A stretch of 64,000 nt of DNA from Ligilactobacillus saerimneri DSM 16049 (lineage in GTDB: Bacteria; Bacillota; Bacilli; Lactobacillales; Lactobacillaceae): the NCBI RefSeq assembly GCF_000423265.1, contig NZ_AUHQ01000006.1:1-64000 (forward strand). Reading direction: 5' to 3'. The translations under genes were made by a program, and so were the position numbers. The notes beneath the pieces were generated by a model, which was given only the letters and a program-made list of their open reading frames with translations, ran no database searches and was not told where the DNA came from. Shown in pieces: positions 28,518 to 38,526 of the stretch (positions are counted from its first letter, which is position 1; each line of letters begins with the position of its first letter).

Positions 28518-28527
28518 GTAGTAAGGG

Positions 28528-28893
28528 ATGAAGAATTTTGTTGATAAGTTATGGGTAAAAACCGACATTTTTATTCTAGTGATATGTGTGATCATGATAG
28601 TTATCGGTTATTGGCAAAAACGGATAGTGACGGTTTCTAACTTTTTATTCGTGGACGGTCTCGGTTTTATCTGCCTGATGATTTGTAATATTTTACTTCA
28701 CGCTGGCTTGTTTTCTGGCTGGTTTAAAAAAAAGAAAAAAGGCGAAACAGACGAGGAGTACCAGGCGGATAAAATTGAGGTTGAAACGGTTGCTAGCAAA
28801 AAAAACCGCCCGATTCATTTTGAAGCCTTAGCAGCTAACTGTCTGGTTCTGGGCTTAGGAATGATTGTCCTAGCAATTATCATTACATTGTAG
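28528..28893 (+). CDS. DUF3899-like small membrane protein
   Basis: 121 aa. Helices at about 13-30, 38-60 and 100-120, with a basic-acidic loop (WFKKKKKGETDEEYQ) between the second and third. This layout matches DUF3899 proteins of lactobacilli, which have no known function. Starts 10 bp after the ABC transporter, so probably co-expressed with it. Confidence 0.6.
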   Translation: MKNFVDKLWVKTDIFILVICVIMIVIGYWQKRIVTVSNFLFVDGLGFICLMICNILLHAGLFSGWFKKKKKGETDEEYQADKIEVETVASKKNRPIHFEALAANCLVLGLGMIVLAIIITL

Positions 28894-28912
28894 AACAAGA
28901 GGGGGCAAGAAG

Positions 28913-29797
28913 ATGACAGTAACGGATGGCTATTTTACTTGGCATAATGACCAGTGGCGCACATATTATCGGATAGTGGGAACTCCTAGTGCAAAAGTGC
29001 CCCTAGTTTTATTGCATGGTGGGCCAGGCTCAACGCATACTTATTTTGAGGTGCTAGATGGGTTAGCAGTACGCTTGGACCGCCAACTAATAATGTATGA
29101 TCAGTTAGGATGTGGGCGGTCGACGATCCCGACTGATCCTGCAGTTTACCGAGCAGAAACTTGGGTTGAAGAATTACAGGCTTTACGCCGTCATCTCAAG
29201 TTGGAGCAGATCCATCTTTTAGGTCAGTCCTGGGGTGGAATGTTAGCGATTATTTATCTTTGTGACTATGCTCCTAGTGGTGTACAAAGCGTAATTTTAT
29301 CCAGTACGCTTTCCTCGGCTCGTTTATGGGCTCAGGAACAACATCGTTTGTTGCAATATCTCCCCCTAACAGCCCAAGAAGCCTTAAAGCAAGCAGAGGT
29401 CACGGGTAATTATAGTGGGTCTGCTTATCAAGCAGCTGATGCATTGTTTATGCAGTATTATTGTCGGGATCGGGCAGTCACAAATGCGGAGCCACTCCAA
29501 CGTGAAGTACGCATGGGGACAGAATCCTATGTAGCAGCTTGGGGACCGAACGAGTTGGTGCCCCAGGGAACGCTGAAAGATTATGAATATACAGACAAAT
29601 TACAACAGGTAAAGGTGCCTGCATTGATAACAAGTGGAACCGATGATCTATGCACCCCCTTAGTAGCTAAAACGATGTATGACCACCTACCAAATGCGCG
29701 GTGGGAATTATTTGCTGGGGCTAAGCACATGGCGTTTGCAGAACAAACTACACAGTATGCAGACCTGTTAGACACATGGTTGGCAGAACGCCAATAA
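28913..29797 (+). CDS. pepI: proline iminopeptidase (alpha/beta hydrolase, S33)
   Basis: 294 aa. The oxyanion motif LLHGGPGSTH lies near residue 33, the nucleophile elbow GQSWGG near 105, catalytic Asp in SGTDDLC and His in AKHMAF near 270. It releases N-terminal proline from peptides, useful to proteolytic lactic acid bacteria growing on casein or other proline-rich substrates. PepR-type prolinases are close relatives and cannot be excluded. ATG 28913 has AGAGGGGG upstream. Confidence 0.88.
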   Translation: MTVTDGYFTWHNDQWRTYYRIVGTPSAKVPLVLLHGGPGSTHTYFEVLDGLAVRLDRQLIMYDQLGCGRSTIPTDPAVYRAETWVEELQALRRHLKLEQIHLLGQSWGGMLAIIYLCDYAPSGVQSVILSSTLSSARLWAQEQHRLLQYLPLTAQEALKQAEVTGNYSGSAYQAADALFMQYYCRDRAVTNAEPLQREVRMGTESYVAAWGPNELVPQGTLKDYEYTDKLQQVKVPALITSGTDDLCTPLVAKTMYDHLPNARWELFAGAKHMAFAEQTTQYADLLDTWLAERQ

Positions 29798-29810
29798 ATT
29801 GATTATCCAA

Positions 29811-29997
29811 AAGTGCGTGGAAAATCGATTTTGTGACAAGATATTAGGTTAAGCCCGGATGGTGGTTAACGCAAAGAGCAGAAGTCTGTGTTTCTACTTA
29901 GCTTTGAGGTAGGTAGTTGTTTGTTACATTATCTGAGAAATATTAGTGGATAAAAAACAAGGCTGGTGAGAAAGCAGAGCTTTCCACCAGCCTTTTG
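29811..29997 (+). repeat. dispersed intergenic repeat, copy C (with terminator)
   Basis: Most diverged long copy. Retains GTTAAGCCCGGAT, AACGCAAAG, the ATTATCTGAGAAATATTAG block and GGATAAAAAACAAG. The end hairpin is GGCTGGTG with CACCAGCC (29959-29994), different in sequence from the other copies but fully paired. Lies between convergent pepI and the HD gene. Confidence 0.7.
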
Positions 29998-30002
29998 ACT
30001 TA

Positions 30003-31361
30003 TTACTTGATTAGCTGATCGTTTTTAATATGCTGCATAAACTCACGATAGACGGGAGCAAATACTTCGCCTTGTCCCTGAAGACTAGTGCCCCGCATTT
30101 CTTTAGGGAAGAAGAAACGCTCATCTCCACTGGTCCGGCCAGTAATTGCCAAGACAAGATCAGAAACAGAAGAAAGTTCAACCAGACTCTTATCTTTTTG
30201 CATTAGCTCAATCTGTGTTCGCGGTTTTTTTGAGCGCGGATCATACAGGTCATATGGTAGGTCAAAGCTGTCATTGGTATCAGTATAATACTCAGGATTG
30301 AATCCGGCTTGGGCAACTAGATCCTGAAGGGTAGGAATGATTGCATGTGTAGTTGGTGTCACCCGGACTGACTTGAGTGGCTTGCGATCCAAAAACCGTG
30401 TTGCCAAATCACTTAAGATAGGATCCGGATTATGGCGCCAGTAAGTAAAGTACGTGTTTAAAACCCCATCATCGAGGCTTAAGTAATCACTGAGAGTAAA
30501 GTTATCGGTAAAGAAAGGTAATAACAACTCAGGCTTAAATGAGCCGGTGAGTTTTCCCGCCTTGAATAGCACTTTAGCACGGCGAAGAAGGTGGTCTAAG
30601 ATGACTTCCATTGAGCGTGAAACGGGGTGGAAATAAACTTGCTGATACATTTGAAAACGACTGACAAGATAATCCTCCACTGCATGCATTCCGCTCATAT
30701 CAAAAGCAATTCCTCCTGTGTAGGGGCGCATTACCCGCATGATTCGGGTAAGGTCGAATGTTCCGTAATTAGTACCAGTGTAGTAAGAGTCACGCAAGAG
30801 GTAGTCCATCCGGTCAGCATCGATTTGCGACGAAATCAGCTGGACAACTTGCGGATTAGGATAAGTTTTAGCAATGACAGAAGCCACCTGTGTGGGAAAA
30901 TCTTCTCCAACTTGGGACAGGACCTGATTAACTTCCGTGGTCGGATCGAGGATGATCTTTTGGGTCATCTGTTCATGGTCTATGTGGAAGATATGTTCAA
31001 AGGTATGTGAATAAGCCCCGTGTCCCACGTCATGCAGGAGGGCAGCACAGAGTGCTACTAGCCGTTCATCATCATTCCACAAGCCATCACCCGGAGTGAC
31101 TTGGGGGTAGTTACGGGCAAAAAGATCACAGATTCGGCGAGTGATTTCATAGACACCGACGGAATGTGTGAAACGGCTGTGTTCAGCCCCATGGAAGGTC
31201 ATGTTGGCGACCCCAAGCTGGCGGATGCGCCGAAGTCGCTGAAATTCGCGGGTGTTGATCAGATCAAGGATGACTTTGTTTTGGATATAGATATAGTTAT
31301 GGATCGGATCACGTAAGACCTTTTCCATCGGCAGTAAAGTGCCGGAATATTGAAAATACAC
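30003..31361 (-). CDS. HD-domain phosphohydrolase (dGTPase-like, YwfO family)
   Basis: 452 aa from GTG 31361 (AGGAAGGAG about ten bases upstream). The HD metal site is seen as RFTHSVGVYE, LLHDVGHGAYSHTFEHIF and QIDADRMDYLLRDSYYTGT. Related Enterococcus and Bacillus enzymes hydrolyse dNTPs to nucleoside and triphosphate, with allosteric control. Standard neighbour of DUF1934 and rpoE in lactobacilli, and divergent from them here. Confidence 0.88.
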   Translation of the reverse strand: MYFQYSGTLLPMEKVLRDPIHNYIYIQNKVILDLINTREFQRLRRIRQLGVANMTFHGAEHSRFTHSVGVYEITRRICDLFARNYPQVTPGDGLWNDDERLVALCAALLHDVGHGAYSHTFEHIFHIDHEQMTQKIILDPTTEVNQVLSQVGEDFPTQVASVIAKTYPNPQVVQLISSQIDADRMDYLLRDSYYTGTNYGTFDLTRIMRVMRPYTGGIAFDMSGMHAVEDYLVSRFQMYQQVYFHPVSRSMEVILDHLLRRAKVLFKAGKLTGSFKPELLLPFFTDNFTLSDYLSLDDGVLNTYFTYWRHNPDPILSDLATRFLDRKPLKSVRVTPTTHAIIPTLQDLVAQAGFNPEYYTDTNDSFDLPYDLYDPRSKKPRTQIELMQKDKSLVELSSVSDLVLAITGRTSGDERFFFPKEMRGTSLQGQGEVFAPVYREFMQHIKNDQLIK

Positions 31362-31499
31362 GGGGGCAGGCTCCTTCCTAAAGCGATTCGTTAAATAAAA
31401 TTATTGTTAATTATAGCATAGGCTCGGGCTAACTTTTGAATCTCAGGGATGATCTCGCTATAATTAAACCAGACAATATGTGGATAGGAGAAAATGGGG

Positions 31500-31925
31500 A
31501 TGGAGAAATATGACGTACAAGTCGAGATTACGACGCGCCAAGAAACCCACAACAAACAGGTAGAAAATTATCACCGAAAGTTTACCGGACAACTAGTGAA
31601 TAAGGGAGAGGCAACCTACATTCGGTATCGTGAAGAAGATGGGACAAGAGTGATGTTCAAGCTGGTTACTGACGACCAGGTTATGTTGACGCGGACGACG
31701 GGACAACATCGAACGGCGTTGCAATTTGATACAACTGCAACCAAGGTTACCAACCACTACCACACCCCTTACGGAATGATTGAATTAGTGACGCGGACTA
31801 CCCGGTTGGATCACGTCTTGGATCTGACCAAGCAACCACAGGGACACCTGGCGATAGATTATCGTTTATACCAAGGAATAAGCCTGTTAGGGGAATACAA
31901 AATTCGATTGCAATTTAAAGCCTAG
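31500..31925 (+). CDS. DUF1934 family protein (YwiB-like)
   Basis: 141 aa from ATG 31500 (AGGAG nine bases upstream; the ATG at 31494 is only three bases away). A lipocalin/calycin-like all-beta protein: YIRYREEDGTRVMFKLVTDD and HYHTPYGMIELVTRTTRLDH are the conserved strands. No known reaction. Conserved upstream of rpoE. Confidence 0.8.
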   Translation: MEKYDVQVEITTRQETHNKQVENYHRKFTGQLVNKGEATYIRYREEDGTRVMFKLVTDDQVMLTRTTGQHRTALQFDTTATKVTNHYHTPYGMIELVTRTTRLDHVLDLTKQPQGHLAIDYRLYQGISLLGEYKIRLQFKA

Positions 31926-31969
31926 TATTGTAGTATGAGAAGTAAACTGTTGAAAGGACGTGTACCAGG

Positions 31970-32542
31970 TTGGGACTTGAAAAATTCGCTGATATGAATA
32001 AAGATGAGCTGTCAATGATCGAAGTCGCTCATGAAATTTTGCAAGAACACGGGGATACATTGGAATTCGCTGATTTAACAAATAAGGTGCAGCAGTTCAT
32101 GGGCAAGTCTGATGAAGATATTCGTGAACGCTTGACCCAGTTCTATACTGACTTGAATGTTGACGGCAGTTTCATTTCCCTGGGTGATAACATGTGGGGC
32201 TTGCGGAAGTGGTATCCATATGATTCCATCGATGAAGCTCTCGTTCATACCGATGATGACGATGAAGGTTCTTCAAGCAAGAAACACAAGCGTGTCAATG
32301 CGTTCTTAGCTGATGTTGACGATGACGACGATGATGTGATCGACTACAACGATGATGATCCAGAAGATACAGATCTTGATTCCGGCTACGACGATGATGA
32401 CGAAGAAAACGACGAATTGAAGCAATACAGTAGTGACTTAGATGACTTTGGTGATGATGAAGAAGACGATGACTTACCAGATGGCATCGAAGGACAATTA
32501 TCAGAATTGCAAGACGATGATGACGAAGACCAATTAAATTAA
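31970..32542 (+). CDS. rpoE: DNA-directed RNA polymerase delta subunit
   Basis: 190 aa. The N-terminal winged-helix domain (1-90) contains KDELSMIEVAHEILQEHG and GLRKWYPYDSIDEA. The C-terminal half is an extreme Asp/Glu-rich disordered tail. Delta speeds RNA polymerase recycling and sharpens promoter selectivity in Firmicutes. TTG 31970 is the start that keeps the usual N-terminus (LGLEKFADMNKDEL), with AAAGGA about eleven bases upstream. Confidence 0.93.
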   Translation: MGLEKFADMNKDELSMIEVAHEILQEHGDTLEFADLTNKVQQFMGKSDEDIRERLTQFYTDLNVDGSFISLGDNMWGLRKWYPYDSIDEALVHTDDDDEGSSSKKHKRVNAFLADVDDDDDDVIDYNDDDPEDTDLDSGYDDDDEENDELKQYSSDLDDFGDDEEDDDLPDGIEGQLSELQDDDDEDQLN

Positions 32543-32560
32543 TTTAATCAGGGCTAATCC

Positions 32561-32596
32561 TTGACGGAATAATCAAAGTTATGTAGACTGTTTCTT

Positions 32597-32600
<4 letters not shown>
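32561..32600 (+). promoter_or_regulatory. pyrG promoter with GGGC initiation site
   Basis: TTGACG (32561-32566), 17-bp spacer, TAGACT (32584-32589), then a likely start at GGGC (32597-32600). The GGGC start is the sequence at which RNA polymerase adds extra G residues when CTP is low in Bacillus pyrG. Confidence 0.75.
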
Positions 32601-34321
<1,721 letters not shown>

Positions 34322-34338
34322 GCAAATAGATAGATAAA

Positions 34339-34379
34339 GAGACAGCGTCGTCAGATAGCCTGACGGCGCTGTTTTTTTC
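34339..34379 (+). terminator. Rho-independent terminator after pyrG
   Basis: GACAGCGTCGTCAG pairs with CTGACGGCGCTGT and ends in a T-run. Confidence 0.9.
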
Positions 34380-34457
34380 GGGTTGTAAGGATGGTGTAAA
34401 GAGCATTACAGGGAATAAATAAATTCATGAAAAAAGACAAATAAGATGTAAAAGACA

Positions 34458-34580
34458 TTGAAACACCCGGGGCTATCTTATAAAATGAAAGAAAGTGTGC
34501 ATTTTTATGACACACGGTGCGGAGATGAAGCCGCTAGGGCGGTGATTAAGCTCGCACAGACAATATTATTTTAGATGATT
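34458..34580 (+). promoter_or_regulatory. murA promoter and structured leader
   Basis: TTGAAA (34458-34463), 17 bp, TAAAAT (34481-34486). The transcribed leader can form GTGTG...CACAC (34496-34516) followed by GTGCG...CGCAC enclosing GCCGC/GGCGG pairs (34517-34556). No known riboswitch class is recognised. Confidence 0.5.
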
Positions 34581-34604
34581 AATTGAGTGAGGATTTCAAT
34601 AAAG

Positions 34605-35885
34605 ATGAAGAAGTTAATTGTTAAAGGTGGCCAACAGTTACATGGCGAAGTTACGATTGGTGGGGCTAAAAATAGTACCGTTGCACTGATTCCAGCGGCG
34701 ATTTTGGCAGATTCTAAGGTGAGATTTGATAATGTGCCGGACATTTTGGATGTGCACAACCTGATGCTGATCTTAGAATCAATGAATGTTTCATCGCACT
34801 TTAACCGTGGCAATTTAGAAATTGATCCAACCCAGATTCGGAAAGCCCCTCTTCCCGGCGATACTATTCGCAGTCTACGGGCTTCTTACTATTTTATGGG
34901 GGCATTACTTGGTCGTTTTGGTGAAGCAATTGTCGGTTTCCCTGGTGGGGACAATATTGGCCCACGACCAATTGATCAACATATTAAAGGGTTCAAGGCT
35001 TTAGGAGCAGAAGTAGAAGAAAAAGACAATGCGGTCCACATCAAAGCAGGTGCTGACGGGTTACACGGTGCAGAGATTTTCTTCGATTTGGTATCTGTGG
35101 GGGCAACGATTAATGTCTTGCTGGCAGCAGTTAAGGCCAAGGGAACAACGATTATGGAAAATGCTGCCCGTGAGCCGGAAATCGTTGATTTAGCAACCTT
35201 CTTGAACAATATGGGGGCGCATATTCGAGGTGCCGGGACAGATGTTATTCGAGTTGAAGGGGTTCCCTCTTTGAAGATGACTAATACCCACTCCATCATT
35301 CCTGACCGCATTGAAGCTGGGACTTACCTCTCCTTTGCAGCAGCAAACGGTAAGGGTGTTTTAGTGCGCAATCTTATCACTGAACACCTGGACCCATTTA
35401 TCGCTAAGCTCAAAGAGATGGGAGTTACATTGGAGATCAATGAAGATAGCATTTACGTTCCAGGGGGCGACAAGTTGTCACCAGTTACGGTTAAAACAGC
35501 GCCATATCCTGGATTTGCGACTGACTTGCAACAACCAATCACGCCGTTACTGATGCGGGCACAGGGAAGTTCAAGTATTATTGATACTCTGTATCCCCAA
35601 CGGGTTAAGCATATTCCGGAAATGCAACGGATGGGAGCTAATATCTCTAGTAAGGACGGAATCATCACGGTTAAACGTTCCCCTAATTTGATTGGGCAAA
35701 CCGTTGAAGCAGGAGAGATCAGAGCCGGAGTTTCGATCCTAGGCCTGGCATTGATGGCTGATGGGGTAACAACAATCAATCGGGCAGACAATATCCTCCG
35801 GGGATATGAACGGATTATTGATAAGTTCAAGGGCTTATCAGTTGATTTGAAAATTGTTAATGAAGCTGAAAGTTTGCACAAATAA
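34605..35885 (+). CDS. murA: UDP-N-acetylglucosamine 1-carboxyvinyltransferase
   Basis: 426 aa from ATG 34605; GTGAGGA lies upstream, and the longer in-frame GTG is part of it. EPT-family inside-out barrel with KNSTVALIPAAIL and RPIDQHIKGFKALGAEVEE. It adds enolpyruvate to UDP-GlcNAc, the first committed step of peptidoglycan. The active-site loop reads FPGGDNIGPRP: residue 116 is Asp where most MurA have the catalytic Cys that fosfomycin alkylates. Natural Cys-to-Asp MurA enzymes are active and fosfomycin-resistant. Position before rho matches Bacillus murAB. Confidence 0.95.
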   Translation: MKKLIVKGGQQLHGEVTIGGAKNSTVALIPAAILADSKVRFDNVPDILDVHNLMLILESMNVSSHFNRGNLEIDPTQIRKAPLPGDTIRSLRASYYFMGALLGRFGEAIVGFPGGDNIGPRPIDQHIKGFKALGAEVEEKDNAVHIKAGADGLHGAEIFFDLVSVGATINVLLAAVKAKGTTIMENAAREPEIVDLATFLNNMGAHIRGAGTDVIRVEGVPSLKMTNTHSIIPDRIEAGTYLSFAAANGKGVLVRNLITEHLDPFIAKLKEMGVTLEINEDSIYVPGGDKLSPVTVKTAPYPGFATDLQQPITPLLMRAQGSSSIIDTLYPQRVKHIPEMQRMGANISSKDGIITVKRSPNLIGQTVEAGEIRAGVSILGLALMADGVTTINRADNILRGYERIIDKFKGLSVDLKIVNEAESLHK

Positions 35886-35906
35886 ACAATAATAAGGTGG
35901 GGGATA

Positions 35907-37226
35907 ATTATCGCAACATCGAAGAAACAAGCTAATACCCAACCGGCAGAAGGGTCAGATCGGACCCAGAAATTGCTAACTGTTACCGAACTGGAACAGT
36001 TGACTTTACGGGAGTTATACCAGTATGCACGGCAATATCAGGTGCATTATTATAGCCAAATGAGTAAGAAAGAACTAGTGTTGGCAGTAATTCGTGCGCA
36101 AGCTGATAAAGAAGGTTTCTACTATACTTCTGGAGTGCTGGAAATTCTGGCGGATGGCTATGGCTTTTTACGCCCGCTAAACTATGCGCCGTCACAAGAA
36201 GATGTGTATATTTCAAATTCACAGATCCGGCGTTTTGGCTTACGGAATGGAGACTTGGTGGCCGGGACTGCTCGACCACCACATCCAGGGGAACGCAAGT
36301 CAGGTTTGTTACGGGTTGACCAGGTTAATGGGAAAACACCCGATGAGGCTAAAGACCGGCCACACTTTCCGGCTTTAACGGCGGTTTATCCCAATCGGCA
36401 GATCAAGCTAGAAACGACTTCGCAACGGATTGCTACCCGGGCGATCGATTGTTTTGCTCCAATTGGTTTTGGACAAAGAGGATTGATTGTTGCTCCACCT
36501 AAAGCGGGGAAGACAAGTTTGATGAAGGAAATAGCCCAGGGCATTACTACTAATTATCCGCAGGCGCACCTGCTAGTTTTATTAATCGATGAACGCCCTG
36601 AAGAAGTTACTGATCTGGAACGAACGATTAACGGTGAAGTAGTCTATTCAACCTTTGATCAGAAACCTGAGAACCATATTCGAGTGGCAGAGCTGGTGTT
36701 GGAGCGAGCTATGCGTTTAGTTGAAGATAAGCAAGATGTAGTGATTTTGCTAGACTCTTTGACCCGATTAGCCCGGGCATACAACTTGACCGAACCACCG
36801 AGTGGGCGGACACTTTCTGGTGGTTTAGATCCAGCGGCTTTATATAAACCTAAGAAATTCTTTGGAGCAGCTCGTAATGTTGAAGAAGGTGGAAGTTTGA
36901 CCATCTTAGCGACTGCTTTAGTTAACACTGGTAGCCGGATGGATGACATCATCTTCGAAGAATTTAAGGGAACAGGGAATCAAGAAATGCAATTAGATCG
37001 CGCTTTAGCTGAGCGCCGTATTTTCCCTGCCCTTGACCTCAAGAAGTTTGGAACGCGACGGGAAGAATTGCTCTTGGCAGAAGAAGACCTGGCCGCGGTC
37101 TGGAAGTTGCGGAAAAAGATGCGCGGAAATCCACTAAAGGATACCCCGTTAGTACTTAATATGTTACGTAATACCAAATCTAACCAAGACTTCATGGCCC
37201 AACTATCCCAATTAACGGGAAACTAA
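35907..37226 (+). CDS. rho: transcription termination factor Rho
   Basis: About 439 aa if translation begins at ATT 35907 (or ATC 35910) behind AAGGTGGGGG; 417 aa if it begins at the first conventional start, TTG 35973, which has no clear RBS. The extra N-terminal residues ATSKKQANTQPAEG look coding. Rho N-domain (TVTELEQLTLRELYQYAR), then RNA-binding CSD (SGVLEILADGYGFLRPLNYA), Walker A PPKAGKTSLM and Walker B VVILLDSLTRLARAYN, Q/R loops downstream. Hexameric helicase that ends transcription. Confidence 0.93.
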   Translation: MIATSKKQANTQPAEGSDRTQKLLTVTELEQLTLRELYQYARQYQVHYYSQMSKKELVLAVIRAQADKEGFYYTSGVLEILADGYGFLRPLNYAPSQEDVYISNSQIRRFGLRNGDLVAGTARPPHPGERKSGLLRVDQVNGKTPDEAKDRPHFPALTAVYPNRQIKLETTSQRIATRAIDCFAPIGFGQRGLIVAPPKAGKTSLMKEIAQGITTNYPQAHLLVLLIDERPEEVTDLERTINGEVVYSTFDQKPENHIRVAELVLERAMRLVEDKQDVVILLDSLTRLARAYNLTEPPSGRTLSGGLDPAALYKPKKFFGAARNVEEGGSLTILATALVNTGSRMDDIIFEEFKGTGNQEMQLDRALAERRIFPALDLKKFGTRREELLLAEEDLAAVWKLRKKMRGNPLKDTPLVLNMLRNTKSNQDFMAQLSQLTGN

Positions 37227-37238
37227 GCGGGAAAATTG

Positions 37239-37267
37239 TTGCATGGCTTGAGTATTCATGCTATCAT
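37239..37267 (+). promoter_or_regulatory. promoter of rpmE2
   Basis: TTGCAT (37239-37244) and TATCAT (37262-37267), 17-bp spacer. The leader contains an imperfect stem around TCTGGCCCAG/GGACCAGGG just before the RBS, possibly the autoregulatory site known for some L31 genes; not proven. Confidence 0.6.
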
Positions 37268-37339
37268 GTTGTTTGTTGCAAAGAAAAGAAATACTAACTC
37301 TGGCCCAGCAAATGGACCAGGGCAAAGGAGAGTTTACTA

Positions 37340-37588
37340 ATGAAACAAGGAATCCATCCAGATTACCATCAAGTTGTCTTCCAAGATTCAGCTACAGGTT
37401 ACAAGTTCCTGTCTGGTTCTACTAAGACTTCTGAAGAAACAATTGAATGGGAAGACGGTAACACTTACCCATTGATTCGTGTTGAAATTTCTTCTGATTC
37501 ACACCCATTCTACACTGGTAAGCAAAAGTTTACTCAAGCAGATGGCCGTGTCGATCGTTTCAACAAGAAGTACGGTTTTACAAACTAA
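37340..37588 (+). CDS. rpmE2: 50S ribosomal protein L31 type B
   Basis: 82 aa. [20 protein letters not shown] and [20 protein letters not shown] are diagnostic. Cysteines of the zinc-binding C+ form are absent, so this is the zinc-independent B type. ATG 37340 has AAAGGAG upstream. Monocistronic, with terminator. Confidence 0.98.
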   Translation: MKQGIHPDYHQVVFQDSATGYKFLSGSTKTSEETIEWEDGNTYPLIRVEISSDSHPFYTGKQKFTQADGRVDRFNKKYGFTN

Positions 37589-37606
37589 ACAGTTCAAAAC
37601 TGCTGA

Positions 37607-37637
37607 AAAAGCCTGGTTATTGCAACCAGGCTTTTTT
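37607..37637 (+). terminator. Rho-independent terminator after rpmE2
   Basis: AAAGCCTGGTT and AACCAGGCTTT arms with a 6-base loop and a T-run. Confidence 0.95.
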
Positions 37638-37692
37638 GTATTGATCCCATGCTATAATGAAGGTGGACTATGACCAAAAGGGGGAAATAGTA

Positions 37693-38328
37693 ATGAAGAA
37701 AAAACATGATTGGTTTATGGAATTAGTTTTATGGCTAATGCTCTTTTTTGTTTTTTACAATGTAGTCGCGGGTACGGGGACCCTGCTGTTGAACATTGAA
37801 ATGTTGATCGGGGCCATTATCTTGTATTTACCACGCTTATTAGCGCGAATTTTTCATTTCACTATTCCCTCAATGCTATATTTTTTCTATACATTATTTA
37901 TTTTAGGCTCGGTATATTTGGGAACTGGCTTCCATTTTTACAGTATTCCTTACTGGGATAAGGGATTACACTTGATCTCTGGTGCTTTATTAGGCAGTTT
38001 TGCCCTATCATTGTATGGTGCATTGACCGATAATGAAACACAAAATCATCCGCAACGGGCCTTGATCTGTGTCTACATGCTATCATTTGCGATGTTTGCC
38101 GGAGTGGTATGGGAATTTTATGAATTTACTTGTGATGGGATTGCTAATTTAAACTTACAACGTTATCTTAGTGCCGGTCATGCCCTAGTGGGTCGGGCAG
38201 CGTTAATGGATACGATGGGAGACCTAATAGCTGATTTCATTGGAGGGATGGTGTTAACAGTATATACATATTTGCAGATGTGCCGTGATCCACTATGGAT
38301 AAAGCAATTTTTCTTCCATAAAGATTGA
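37693..38328 (+). CDS. DUF2238-like polytopic membrane protein
   Basis: 211 aa from ATG 37693 (AGGGGG upstream). About six hydrophobic helices. Conserved polar motifs inside them are DKGLHLISGALLG, VVWEFYEFTCDG and DTMGDLIADFIGG, matching the pattern of DUF2238/YjdF-like membrane proteins. Function unknown. The polar residues facing the membrane could form an ion or substrate site. Terminated by copy D of the dispersed repeat. Confidence 0.7.
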   Translation: MKKKHDWFMELVLWLMLFFVFYNVVAGTGTLLLNIEMLIGAIILYLPRLLARIFHFTIPSMLYFFYTLFILGSVYLGTGFHFYSIPYWDKGLHLISGALLGSFALSLYGALTDNETQNHPQRALICVYMLSFAMFAGVVWEFYEFTCDGIANLNLQRYLSAGHALVGRAALMDTMGDLIADFIGGMVLTVYTYLQMCRDPLWIKQFFFHKD

Positions 38329-38333
38329 CGATA

Positions 38334-38522
38334 AAGGTGAGGACGAAATAACCCTTGCAGCAAGTTGTGGGGTTAAGCTCAAACGAGGGTTAGCGCAAAG
38401 GACGGCAACCTTCGTTCGCACTTAGATATTAGACTTGTGATTATTTCCATATTATCTGTGAAACAATAGTGCATAAAGACCGAGGCTGGGAGAAAACACT
38501 GTTTTCTCCCAGCCCCTTTTTG
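38334..38522 (+). repeat. dispersed intergenic repeat, copy D (reference copy)
   Basis: About 189 bp. Closing arms GAAATAACC (38345-38353) and GATTATTTCC (38439-38448). Core GGTTAAGCTC, then GCGCAAAGGACGGCAACCTT and CACTTAGATATTAGACTTG, then TTATCTGTGAAACAATAGTG. End hairpin GGCTGGGAGAAAAC / GTTTTCTCCCAGCC (38484-38514) plus T-run. Lies between convergent genes and can stop both. Confidence 0.85.
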
Positions 38523-38526
38523 TGTG

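Noticed and set aside
30627-31010. 127-codon plus-strand frame opposite the HD hydrolase
   Set aside because: Antisense to the HD catalytic region, no RBS, no domain.
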